The notes beneath the pieces are model-generated. The model saw only the letters and a list, made by a program, of their open reading frames with translations. It had not been told where the DNA came from and did not search any database. A stretch of 47,373 nucleotides of DNA from contig JBKPRJ010000012.1 in NCBI GenBank assembly GCA_046734455.1, positions 1 to 47,373 of the forward strand, in the 5' to 3' direction. A program made the translations under genes and the position numbers. Positions 16,241 through 23,034 of this stretch are shown one piece after another; the stretch's first letter is position 1; each line of letters opens with the position of its first letter. This DNA is from DATEOR01 sp046734455 (lineage in GTDB: Bacteria > Actinomycetota > Thermoleophilia > Gaiellales > Gaiellaceae).

Positions 16241-17180
16241 GAGCGGCGGGCCGGTCCCACGTCCGGTCCCAGCCGAGCAGGGCGGCGAGGCGTGCGTTCG
16301 GCTCCGCCAGGCGCTCCTCGAGCTGCGCTCTGAGCTCGGGATCGATCGGCGCGTACGATCCGCGGTTTCGCGCGATGAAGTCGGTCGGCTGCCACTCGCG
16401 CACGCCGAGGAACCGGAGGACGTCCGAGTAGATCTCCGTCGGCTGGCCCAGGAAGTCCTCGGCGCGGATCACCATCAGCTGCTCGCGCGGGAAGTGCGCG
16501 TACCAGCGCTCCAGCTGGTCGGCGTACAGGCCGCGGCTGAGGTAGGCGCGGTGGCGATGATGGTGGTGAACGCGGTCCCCCTTCGTGTTCTTGACCTGCT
16601 CCTCCGCGGTCAGATCCTGCTTGGAGAGCCGCTTCTCCTCGGCCGCGATTGCGTCCGCGAACGAGAGCTTCTCGCGCCCCGTGCGGTGCATGAGCTGGTA
16701 GTGGGAGTACGCGCGCTCGATCGGATCGCGGAGGAGCGCGATGAGGCGGACGTCCGGGACCGAGGCGGCGACCCGCGCAGGGACCGCTTCGTGGAAGAGG
16801 TAGTACGGCGTCGCCTCGCCCGCGACGATGTCGCGCCCGCGCATCCGGGCCAGCTTCCGTTCGGCGGCGAGCGGGAAGAACGTGCGGTACCAGTCGAGCC
16901 CGCGGCCGTAGTGCTCGTCGAAGAAGTGCAGCTCCTTCGGCCAGTCCACTGTCCCGTCGCCGCTCGAGGGCCGGCGGATGTCGGGGTGGCGGCGGAGGTA
17001 GTAGAAGAGGCTCGTCGTCCCGGCCCGCTGGGCGCCGATGATGATGAACCCCGGCAGGATGCGGGCGCGCCGCGTCGCGATCCGAATGCGCCTCGCGGCG
17101 GGGCGCAGGGCGCTCTTCGCGGTCTCGGTGACCTTGGACGCCGCCCCGGGGGACTCGGCTGTCTGCAAAACCTCAGACAT
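16212..17180 (-). CDS. P-loop sulfotransferase (heparan N-/O-sulfotransferase-like)
   Basis: 322 residues from ATG 17180. A basic N-terminal region (27-41) leads into FIIIGAQRAGTTSLFYYL (45-62), the PAPS loop. KELHFF (82-87), GEATPYYL (121-128) and LIALLRDPIERAYSHYQLM (146-164, Arg151 and Ser159) follow the heparan sulfotransferase pattern, where the KxxHFF lysine is part of the active site. A short His-rich patch (HHHHRH, 205-210) lies just before the conserved SRGLYADQLERW. ATG 17180 overlaps the ATPase gene by eight bases; GTG 17198 would add six basic residues and cannot be excluded. It sits between exporter genes and another sulfotransferase in one operon, so sulfation and export are likely linked. 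Confidence 0.85.
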   Translation of the reverse strand: MSEVLQTAESPGAASKVTETAKSALRPAARRIRIATRRARILPGFIIIGAQRAGTTSLFYYLRRHPDIRRPSSGDGTVDWPKELHFFDEHYGRGLDWYRTFFPLAAERKLARMRGRDIVAGEATPYYLFHEAVPARVAASVPDVRLIALLRDPIERAYSHYQLMHRTGREKLSFADAIAAEEKRLSKQDLTAEEQVKNTKGDRVHHHHRHRAYLSRGLYADQLERWYAHFPREQLMVIRAEDFLGQPTEIYSDVLRFLGVREWQPTDFIARNRGSYAPIDPELRAQLEERLAEPNARLAALLGWDRTWDRPAAHDSSLHSRR

Positions 17181-18000
17181 CCTCGTTCGCCGCCTCACTC
17201 TCGCTCAGGTGCAGGAACTCGCGGTAGGCGTCGATGACCGCGCCGGAGCGGTCGCGCATCGCGATCCGGCCTTCGTGCATCCAGATCGCCTCGTCGCAGA
17301 GCTCGCGGATGCTGCGCAGGCCGTGGCTCACGAGCACGATCGTCCGAGCCTCGGCGCAGAGCTCGCGCATCTTCTCGAAGGACTTCTCCTTGAAGCGCGC
17401 GTCGCCGGTCGAGAGCGCCTCGTCGATCAGGAGGATGTCGGGATCCATGCTGATCGCGACCGAGAACGCCAGGCGTCCGTACATGCCGGACGAGTACGTG
17501 CGCATCGGCATGTCCATGAAGTCGCCGAGCTCTGCGAATTCCGTGATCTCCTCGTACTTCGCCGCCACCTCGTCACGGGTCAGGCCCGCCGCGAGGCCGC
17601 CGAGCACGACGTTCTCGCGCCCCGTGAGGTCGTTCTTGAACCCCACGCCGAGGGCGAGAAGGGTGCTGACGCGGCCGAGGACCTCGACCTTGCCTTCGGT
17701 GGGCGGCAGGATGCCCGCCATCGCGCGGAGGAGCGTCGACTTCCCCGCGCCGTTGACTCCGACGACTCCGAGCACGTGCCCGTGCGGCACCTGGAAGGAC
17801 ACGTCCCGGACCGCCTGGATCTCGCGGATGATCCGCTGCCGCCGGCCGAGGCGGACAAGCGTCTTCTTCAGGGTCGGCTTCTTCTCGATCGCCGTCCGGT
17901 AGGTGACAGAGAGATCCTGGACGCGGATCGTCCAGGGCTCGGTCTCGGGCGCCTGCCGCTCCAGCACAGGGGGATTTTCAGATGCGGATCGCAAACTCAC
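17173..18000 (-). CDS. ABC exporter ATPase, Wzt/TagH-like
   Basis: 275 residues. Walker A GVNGAGKST is at 81-89, the ABC signature TYSSGMYGRL at 168-177, Walker B DILLIDEA at 188-195 and the switch His in LVSHG near 222. Together with the adjacent permease it forms an ABC-2 type polysaccharide exporter (O-antigen or teichoic-acid type). It lacks the C-terminal carbohydrate-binding domain of the longer Wzt proteins, so substrate choice would not depend on a capping group recognised by this subunit. The GTG start at 18000 lies 23 bases inside the permease gene. Export powered by this pair may serve the sulfated glycan made by the downstream sulfotransferases. Confidence 0.9.
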   Translation of the reverse strand: MSLRSASENPPVLERQAPETEPWTIRVQDLSVTYRTAIEKKPTLKKTLVRLGRRQRIIREIQAVRDVSFQVPHGHVLGVVGVNGAGKSTLLRAMAGILPPTEGKVEVLGRVSTLLALGVGFKNDLTGRENVVLGGLAAGLTRDEVAAKYEEITEFAELGDFMDMPMRTYSSGMYGRLAFSVAISMDPDILLIDEALSTGDARFKEKSFEKMRELCAEARTIVLVSHGLRSIRELCDEAIWMHEGRIAMRDRSGAVIDAYREFLHLSESEAANEDV

Positions 18001-18847
18001 GTTCCCTGGAGATGAAGAAGAGCGTGCCGGCGACGATGGCGGCCACGGCCCACGCGAAGCTCGCGGCCAGAAGTCCCAACGGCGGGGTCCGGCCCTCGAT
18101 GACGGCGTAGTTGAGGGAGCCCAACATCGGATACATGGGGTTGCAGTAGAGGATTGGCCGGAGCTTGTCCGGTACGTCCTCGGCGTAGAAGAGGATCGGC
18201 GACGTGTAGAGCCAGATCCGGGTGAAGTAGGGCAGGAAGTTGGTCAGGTCGCGGAAGTAGACCTGCAGCGTCGCGGTGAACATCGCCGCGCCGGCTCCGA
18301 AGATCGTCATGAGCGCGATGATCGGGACGGCCCACAGGAGCGACGGCCCGATGGGTAGACCCACGATGACGTGCACGACGGCGTAGACCCCGACGGTGGG
18401 CAGAAAGCGCATGAACGACTCGAGCACGGAGTCGAGCGGAAGGATGAGGCGCGGGAACGCGGTGTTCAGGATGAGCTTCCCGCCGCCGACGACGGAGCGC
18501 GCCCCGCTTCCAACCGAGGTGCTCACGAGCCGGAACGCGAAAAGGGAGAGCATCAGGTGCGCGAGGAAGATCGATCCGCGCCCGCCGCTCCTGATGATGT
18601 AGACGAGCGTGAAGTAGACGATCCCCAGCATCACGGGGTTGAGGATCAGCCAGAGCTGCCCGAGCGTCGTGTTGAAGTGCTGCGCGCGGAGGTTCGTGCG
18701 CGCGAGCTCGAAGAGGAACTGGCGCCGCGCCCATAGCGCGCGGAAGTACGGGCCGAGCGGGGGGAGGCCGACCCGGTGCGGCTCGTAGACGTGGTATTCG
18801 CCGCTGAAGTCGTCTCTTCCGCGGCCCGCCTCGGCGACGGCGCTCAC
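17978..18847 (-). CDS. ABC-2 permease of polysaccharide export, Wzm/TagG-like
   Basis: 289 residues with six hydrophobic segments after a 35-residue cytoplasmic N-terminus. LARTNLRAQHFNTTLGQLW (about 48-66) is the conserved segment that precedes the first membrane helix in Wzm/TagG proteins (they have YRRSLLG or a similar basic motif followed by LW). FRDLTNFLPYFTRIWLYTSPI (about 210-230) matches the conserved central loop and fifth helix region. It should form the membrane pore with the ATPase encoded next. GTG 18847 has no Shine-Dalgarno and overlaps the TGA of an 8-codon leader ORF; a TAATCT box upstream suggests the exporter and sulfotransferase genes have their own promoter inside the leftward run. 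Confidence 0.88.
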   Translation of the reverse strand: MSAVAEAGRGRDDFSGEYHVYEPHRVGLPPLGPYFRALWARRQFLFELARTNLRAQHFNTTLGQLWLILNPVMLGIVYFTLVYIIRSGGRGSIFLAHLMLSLFAFRLVSTSVGSGARSVVGGGKLILNTAFPRLILPLDSVLESFMRFLPTVGVYAVVHVIVGLPIGPSLLWAVPIIALMTIFGAGAAMFTATLQVYFRDLTNFLPYFTRIWLYTSPILFYAEDVPDKLRPILYCNPMYPMLGSLNYAVIEGRTPPLGLLAASFAWAVAAIVAGTLFFISREREFAIRI

Positions 18848-18870
18848 AGTGGGCGTTCCAGGCGTTTCAT
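18844..18870 (-). CDS. Possible 8-codon leader ORF (MKRLERPL) before the exporter
   Basis: ATG at 18870 opens eight codons; the TGA (18846-18844) overlaps GTG 18847 of the permease gene. TAATCT lies exactly seven bases before the ATG, the same distance seen at several gene starts in this window. This suggests a leaderless leader ORF that passes ribosomes to the permease by stop-restart. Confidence 0.4.
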   Translation of the reverse strand: MKRLERPL

Positions 18871-18877
18871 CGCGACC

Positions 18878-18883
18878 AGATTA
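18878..18883 (-). promoter_or_regulatory. -10 element TAATCT upstream of exporter genes
   Basis: TAATCT on the minus strand, close to the consensus TATAAT form, is seven bases before ATG 18870. TGAAGG lies 17 bases further upstream as a weak -35 candidate. Confidence 0.5.
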
Positions 18884-18903
18884 GTCGCTCGGCCCGTCAC
18901 CCT

Positions 18904-19647
18904 TCACTTGAGGCGGCCGGACCAGAGAATCGCTGCGAGGTGCCCGACGACTGCGATGCCGGCGGCGGCCGCGAGCCCGACGACGAGGATCCGGGTCCCG
19001 TCGAGGCCGTCCGCCAGGGCGTCGACGACCGCCGCGGCGAGCGCCAGGAGCGAGCCCTCGACTGCCTGGAACGGTCGCACGGAAGGGAGGAGGCGAGGCG
19101 TCGCCGCCCCATCCGGGCTCGGTGCGGCGACCGGCCGGTCAGAGCGCTGGAGCGCGTACTGCACGAGGTGCGTCTCCGCCTTGAGGAAGAGGATGAGCAC
19201 CGAGGCCAGGAGGCCGAGCGCTGTCCACCCGCCGATCGAGTCCCAGCCGCCGTCCGCGCGAACGCCGAGCGCGGCGGGGATGGCGGCTTCGGTCGAGTAG
19301 TGCGCGAGCTGGTCGACGTACACCCCGACCGGCGAGAACTGCTTGCGCCAGCGGGCCACCTCGCCGTCCGAGCAGTCGAGGAGGAGCTGGAGCTGGATGA
19401 GCAAGACGGCGAGCACCGCCGGCCAGATCCCCGCGAAGGTGAGCGCGAAGGCGCCCAGGAGCCCGGCCGGGATCATGAGCGCGGTGACGCCGTTCGCCGG
19501 CAGCGGGGTGGGCAGGATCAGCCGCGTCAGGTACGGCGACAGCCGCCGCATGTAGAGGCGCCCCGCCCAGTGCTCGGCTCCCGGCCGTGCGAGCAGCCAG
19601 TCCGGTTGCGTCTCGGCCCGGAGCTCAGCGATCGACGGCATCGACAT
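18904..19647 (-). CDS. CDP-alcohol phosphotransferase with His at the fourth Asp position
   Basis: 247 residues with about six hydrophobic segments after residue 50. The family motif D-x2-DG-x2-AR-x8-G-x3-D-x3-D appears at 91-116 as D91, D94, G95, A98, R99, G108, D112 and then His116 instead of the last Asp, which is the proposed catalytic base. Members move a phospho-alcohol from a CDP-linked donor to an alcohol acceptor in the membrane. Directly upstream lie a glycerol-1-phosphate dehydrogenase and a cytidylyltransferase-like gene, so the donor may be CDP-glycerol built on sn-glycerol-1-phosphate (inference). The start overlaps the dehydrogenase gene by 23 bases; ATG 19641 is an alternative with better spacing to GAAGG. 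Confidence 0.75.
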   Translation of the reverse strand: MSMPSIAELRAETQPDWLLARPGAEHWAGRLYMRRLSPYLTRLILPTPLPANGVTALMIPAGLLGAFALTFAGIWPAVLAVLLIQLQLLLDCSDGEVARWRKQFSPVGVYVDQLAHYSTEAAIPAALGVRADGGWDSIGGWTALGLLASVLILFLKAETHLVQYALQRSDRPVAAPSPDGAATPRLLPSVRPFQAVEGSLLALAAAVVDALADGLDGTRILVVGLAAAAGIAVVGHLAAILWSGRLK

Positions 19648-20683
19648 AGCCTTCGACGCGTTCGCGGATCTCGTGCTCGCCCAGATCGAGGCGCTCGAGG
19701 ATCGTGTACCGGTCGGGCCGGGTGGACGGGGCCTTCGCGACCGCCGCCGAGAACTGCTCGTCGTCGAGCCCGAGATCGGCGGGCAGGCGCGCGACCCCGT
19801 GCGCCTGCAAGGCGGCGCCGAGCACCTCGAAGAGCCCGTCCTCACGGAGGAACGAGGCGAAGAGGGCTCCCACCGCCACCTGCTCGCCGTGGGTCGCCTG
19901 CTGCGGGTAGAGCGCGTCGATCGCATGCGAGATCTCGTGGCAGGCGCCGCTGCACGGGCGGCTCGACCCGGCGACGGCCATGGCGATCCCGCTCAGGACG
20001 AGCGCGTCGGCGAGTGTCCGGTGGAAGGCGTCCGAGCCCAGATCGTCCTCGCGGTGGAGGAGCGGCTCCGCGCCCGCGCGCGCGAGGGCGGCAGCGAGCC
20101 CGTCGATCGGCTCGCCGCGATCTTCGGCCGCCAGCTCCCAGTCGGCGAGCGCGCTCAGGTTGCTGAGGGCGTCACCGACGCCGGAGCGCAGCTGCTCCTC
20201 GGGTGAGCGGCCCACATAGTCGAGGTCGACGACGACCGCGATCGGGATGTGGACGCCGAACGAGCCCTTGCGCCCTTCGTCGTCCTCCAGGGACGCGACG
20301 GGCGAGGCGATCCCGTCGTGCGCGAGGTTGGTCGCCACGGAGACCATCGGGAGCCCCGCCTGGCTCGCCGCGTACTTTGCGACGTCCAGGGTGCGGCCGC
20401 CTCCGATGCCGACGACCGCGTCGTGCGAGCCCGCGCGGAGCTCGTCGAGGAGCTCGAGTGCCGCGGCCACGCTGCCTCCGCTGACGGAGTGGATGACGCA
20501 GTTCGTCAAGGACGGCTTCACCTCGGCCACGACCTCCTCGCCGAGGCCGGGGCCGACGACGACGGCGACGTGGCCTCCGGCAGAGATGCGCCCGTCGGCC
20601 AGGAGACCGGGCAGCGCGCCGACCGCGCCGTTACGGATCTCGATCGCCAGCGGGCAGGCGACCATGCGGGCTAGTACCGCCAT
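19625..20683 (-). CDS. sn-Glycerol-1-phosphate dehydrogenase (EgsA/AraM family)
   Basis: 352 residues. The family reduces dihydroxyacetone phosphate to sn-glycerol-1-phosphate with NAD(P)H and a metal ion; it makes the archaeal lipid backbone and, as AraM, occurs in some bacteria. Visible motifs: GIGGGRTLDVAKY (92-104, nucleotide binding), ATNLAHDGIASPVASL (117-132), the metal ligands Asp171 (GVGDALSN), His249 (SGACHEISHAID) and His265 (THGEQ), and AGSSRP (238-243). RPDRYTILERL near the C-terminus is also characteristic. ATG 20683 has AGGGAG at the right distance and lies 13 bases inside the upstream gene. A general iron-alcohol or dehydroquinate-synthase-like enzyme is less likely given the HDGIASP motif. 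Confidence 0.85.
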   Translation of the reverse strand: MAVLARMVACPLAIEIRNGAVGALPGLLADGRISAGGHVAVVVGPGLGEEVVAEVKPSLTNCVIHSVSGGSVAAALELLDELRAGSHDAVVGIGGGRTLDVAKYAASQAGLPMVSVATNLAHDGIASPVASLEDDEGRKGSFGVHIPIAVVVDLDYVGRSPEEQLRSGVGDALSNLSALADWELAAEDRGEPIDGLAAALARAGAEPLLHREDDLGSDAFHRTLADALVLSGIAMAVAGSSRPCSGACHEISHAIDALYPQQATHGEQVAVGALFASFLREDGLFEVLGAALQAHGVARLPADLGLDDEQFSAAVAKAPSTRPDRYTILERLDLGEHEIRERVEGYVDAVDR

Positions 20684-21396
20684 GCGATCTCCCTGGCCCT
20701 GGCGAGGTCGGCGTCGTCGTCCACCTCGACCCAGTCGACGCTTCCGATCGGCGTCGTGCGCACCGTCTCGCCCCGGGCGACGAGCTCCTGGAAGCCGTCC
20801 TCGTAGTAGAGAGACGGGTCGCGGCGCCACGTGGCCTCGAGCGCATCTGCGAGCGGGGCGGCCGCGGCCGGACCGATGAGGGCGACGCCGATGTACTCAC
20901 CCTGGGCTCCGTCGAGGGCTTTGTTGATCCGCTCGACCGTGCCGCCCTCGGCAAGCTTCACCTTCATCGCCTCGTCGCCGGGCGGCTTCGAGCTGTCGAT
21001 CGCGAGCACGAGCCCGTCGCCCTGTGCCGCGAGGAGCGCCGCCTCCACGCTCGGCGGGTGCACGGTGTCGCCGTTCACGAGCAGCGCGCCGTCCGCGAAG
21101 GCCTCGCGCGCGAGCCAGAGCGAGTGCGCGTTGTTCCACTCCTCGGCGCGGTCGTTGAAGACCGGGCGCGCGCGCAAGCCGTGGCGCGCCTCGAGCTCGG
21201 GCAGGCGCTCGTCGACCCGTTCGGCCGCGAATCCCGTCACGACGGCCACCTCGTCGACTCCCACGGCTGCAAGGTTCGCGAGCACGAGATCGAGGATCGT
21301 GCCGCTCTCACCGAGGGGGAGGAGGGTCTTCGGAAGCTCACGGGTCAGCGGTCCCAGGCGCCTGCCGGGCCCCGCCGCCAGCACGACCGCCTTCAC
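20671..21396 (-). CDS. Sugar/alcohol-phosphate nucleotidyltransferase (LicC/IPCT-like, probably CTP)
   Basis: 241 residues from GTG 21396. KAVVLAAGPGRRLGPLT (2-18) followed by PKTLLPLG is the nucleotide-binding signature, and LLVNGDTVHP carries the metal-binding Asp. The stretch EEWNNAHSLWLARE resembles phosphocholine and inositol-phosphate cytidylyltransferases (LicC/IPCT) more than sugar guanylyl- or uridylyltransferases. With the following dehydrogenase and CDP-alcohol phosphotransferase it suggests synthesis of a CDP-alcohol, possibly CDP-glycerol from glycerol-1-phosphate. GTG 21396 matches the usual family N-terminus; ATG 21432 in the same frame would add twelve residues. It heads the leftward run and is divergent from the GT2 at 21446. 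Confidence 0.78.
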   Translation of the reverse strand: MKAVVLAAGPGRRLGPLTRELPKTLLPLGESGTILDLVLANLAAVGVDEVAVVTGFAAERVDERLPELEARHGLRARPVFNDRAEEWNNAHSLWLAREAFADGALLVNGDTVHPPSVEAALLAAQGDGLVLAIDSSKPPGDEAMKVKLAEGGTVERINKALDGAQGEYIGVALIGPAAAAPLADALEATWRRDPSLYYEDGFQELVARGETVRTTPIGSVDWVEVDDDADLARAREIAWRY

Positions 21397-21413
21397 GTCA
21401 GGTCCGGGCGCAT
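21393..21413 (-). CDS. Possible 6-codon leader ORF (MRPDLT)
   Basis: ATG CGC CCG GAC CTG ACG TGA; the TGA overlaps GTG 21396 of the nucleotidyltransferase as GTGA. TAGAAC lies nine bases before the ATG, an imperfect match to the leaderless pattern. Same layout as the leaders at 3931 and 18870. If the main gene starts at ATG 21432 instead, this ORF has no role. Confidence 0.25.
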   Translation of the reverse strand: MRPDLT

Positions 21414-21422
21414 GGGACGACG

Positions 21423-21432
21423 GTTCTATCAT
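21423..21432. promoter_or_regulatory. Overlapping divergent -10 elements
   Basis: Plus strand TATCAT (21427-21432) lies 13 bases before ATG 21446; minus strand TAGAAC (21428-21423) faces the nucleotidyltransferase gene. The two boxes overlap, so the polymerases would compete for one site. Confidence 0.3.
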
Positions 21433-21445
21433 GGCGCCTCGTCCC

Positions 21446-22420
21446 ATGAGCGCAGCGGAGGCCGAGAGAAAGCGCGCGGGCTCGTCCTTCGTCATCGCGA
21501 CGAGGTCGAGGCCCGACTTCCTCCGCGACGCGGTCGAGAGCCTGACCGCCCAGACCATCCTCCCGGAGGAGCTCTGCATCGTGGACTCGAGCGACGAGAC
21601 GCCCGCGCGCGAGGCGATCGAGGAGCTCTGCGCGTCCGCCGGCATCCGGCTCGACTATGTCCATCCGGCTCCGCGCGGTCTCACGGTGCAGCGAAACCTC
21701 GGGATCGACCGGACGAAGGGCGACCCGGTCTTCCTGATCGACGACGACGTCTGGCTCGACCCGAACGTGCACGAGGAGATCCTCGCCGAGTACGCGCGCT
21801 GGGGGCCCGAGCTGGGCGGCGTTCGCGGATCCCCGGTCCACCCGCCGAGCCCGGCGAAGACGACGATCCTCTGGCGCAAGCTCTTCGGGATGGGCGGCTG
21901 GTGGCCCGAGGCGAGCGGGCGTATGCGCGGCGGGTTCTTCGTCGAGGGCGTCTCGGCGTCCAAGGAGGTCCGCCGGCTCGAGTACATGAACGGCTGGTTC
22001 ATGTCGTACCGGCGCGAGGTCTTCGACCGGGTGCGCTTCGACGAGAACCTCTCCGGCTACGCGTGGAAGGAGGACATCGACTTCTCCTTCCGCGTCGCGA
22101 AGCTCGGCTACGTCCTCCTCCAGACTCCGCGTGCCCGGATCGACCACCGCAAGTCAGACGTCGAGCGCTTCACGCCGTTCGACCACCAGCGCATGAACCT
22201 CGCCAACCAGTTCTACCTCCACCGCAAGAACATGCCGCAGACGGTGCGAAACCGCGCCGCGCTCTGGTGGGCCCTCACTGGCATGTTCGTCCTGAACGCC
22301 GGCAAGGCCGTGCACACCCGCGATCGCGGCTACCTCACCGGGCTCGCCGCCGGAGCCTGGGAGCAGGCGCGGGGGCGGGGGCTCATCGACCCGGCCCGGG
22401 AGCGCGAGAGTGCAGGCTAA
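21446..22420 (+). CDS. GT2 family glycosyltransferase, soluble
   Basis: 324 residues. SFVIATRSRPDFLRDAVESL (14-33) opens the GT-A fold, LIDDDVWLDP (97-106) is the metal-binding DxD, and AWKEDIDFSFRV near 212-223 has the ED pair typical of the catalytic base region. YMNGWFMSYRREVF marks the acceptor-side strand. There is no membrane segment of note, so it acts at the cytoplasmic face, adding one sugar from a nucleotide donor. ATG 21446 is chosen over ATG 21431 because TATCAT overlaps the earlier codon. The next gene begins right after its stop, from a promoter that includes this stop codon. Confidence 0.8.
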   Translation: MSAAEAERKRAGSSFVIATRSRPDFLRDAVESLTAQTILPEELCIVDSSDETPAREAIEELCASAGIRLDYVHPAPRGLTVQRNLGIDRTKGDPVFLIDDDVWLDPNVHEEILAEYARWGPELGGVRGSPVHPPSPAKTTILWRKLFGMGGWWPEASGRMRGGFFVEGVSASKEVRRLEYMNGWFMSYRREVFDRVRFDENLSGYAWKEDIDFSFRVAKLGYVLLQTPRARIDHRKSDVERFTPFDHQRMNLANQFYLHRKNMPQTVRNRAALWWALTGMFVLNAGKAVHTRDRGYLTGLAAGAWEQARGRGLIDPARERESAG

Positions 22421-22423
22421 ACT
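22418..22423 (+). promoter_or_regulatory. -10 element TAAACT containing a stop codon
   Basis: TAAACT begins with the TAA stop of the GT2 gene and lies exactly seven bases before TTG 22431. No Shine-Dalgarno is present, so a leaderless transcript is likely. Confidence 0.5.
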
Positions 22424-22430
22424 GCCACGT

Positions 22431-23024
22431 TTGCAGGGAAAACATGCCGACTGGCCGCAGGAGCTGAGCGACATCGCGTCCATCAAGGGGTGGCTCTCGC
22501 GCGACGCCGCCCTCCTCCTCTACCGCCTCGCCTCCGAAGTGCGCGAGGGCTGCATCGTCGAAGTGGGGAGCTACCGGGGACGCTCGACCGCCGTGCTCGC
22601 GCGCGGCTCCGAGAAAGGTCACGGGGCGCCCGTCTTCGCCGTCGAGCCGCACGAGCCGTTCGTCGGGCCGCGCGGCGGCGAGTTCGGGCCCGAGGACCGC
22701 GCGGCGTTCTTCCGCAACATGGTTCGCACCGGCGCCTACCGGACCGTGCGCCTCCTGAACACGAGCAGCGAGGTCGTCGCCAGCGGCTGGAGAGAGCCCG
22801 TGGCCCTGCTCTGGATCGACGGCGACCACTCCTACGAAGGGGTACGGCGGGACTTCGACGCGTGGTCGCCGCACCTCTTGCCCGACTGCGATCTCGTGCT
22901 CGACGACACCGACGACCCGCGCCTCGGGCCGCAGCAGCTCGTGAACGAGCTCACCGCGGCCGGCTGGACCGAAGTCGAGCGTGTCGACCGCGTCGCGCAC
23001 CTCCGGCGCGAGCGGCCGAACTAG
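22431..23024 (+). CDS. Class I SAM-dependent methyltransferase-like protein
   Basis: 197 residues from TTG 22431. CIVEVGSYRGRST (41-53) is the SAM-binding motif I in the form seen in CmcI/Methyltransf_24-type proteins, and LLWIDGDHSYEGVRRDF (about 127-143) is their second hallmark, with a metal- or substrate-facing Asp and His. Proteins of this type are common in glycan clusters, where some methylate sugars. GTG 22410 in the same frame would add seven residues but overlaps the previous gene; the TTG lies seven bases after TAAACT like other leaderless starts here. The stop codon TAG is reused in the promoter of the next gene. Confidence 0.75.
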   Translation: MQGKHADWPQELSDIASIKGWLSRDAALLLYRLASEVREGCIVEVGSYRGRSTAVLARGSEKGHGAPVFAVEPHEPFVGPRGGEFGPEDRAAFFRNMVRTGAYRTVRLLNTSSEVVASGWREPVALLWIDGDHSYEGVRRDFDAWSPHLLPDCDLVLDDTDDPRLGPQQLVNELTAAGWTEVERVDRVAHLRRERPN

Positions 23025-23027
23025 GAT
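23022..23027 (+). promoter_or_regulatory. -10 element TAGGAT containing a stop codon
   Basis: The TAG stop of the methyltransferase gene is the first half of TAGGAT, which stands exactly seven bases before GTG 23035. The sequence CTAGGATCGGCG recurs at 28414-28425. Confidence 0.6.
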
Positions 23028-23034
23028 CGGCGGC

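Noticed and set aside
22410..22430. GTG 22410 as start of the methyltransferase gene
   Set aside because: It lies inside the preceding gene and upstream of the likely -10 box TAAACT; TTG 22431 has the same spacing as other starts.
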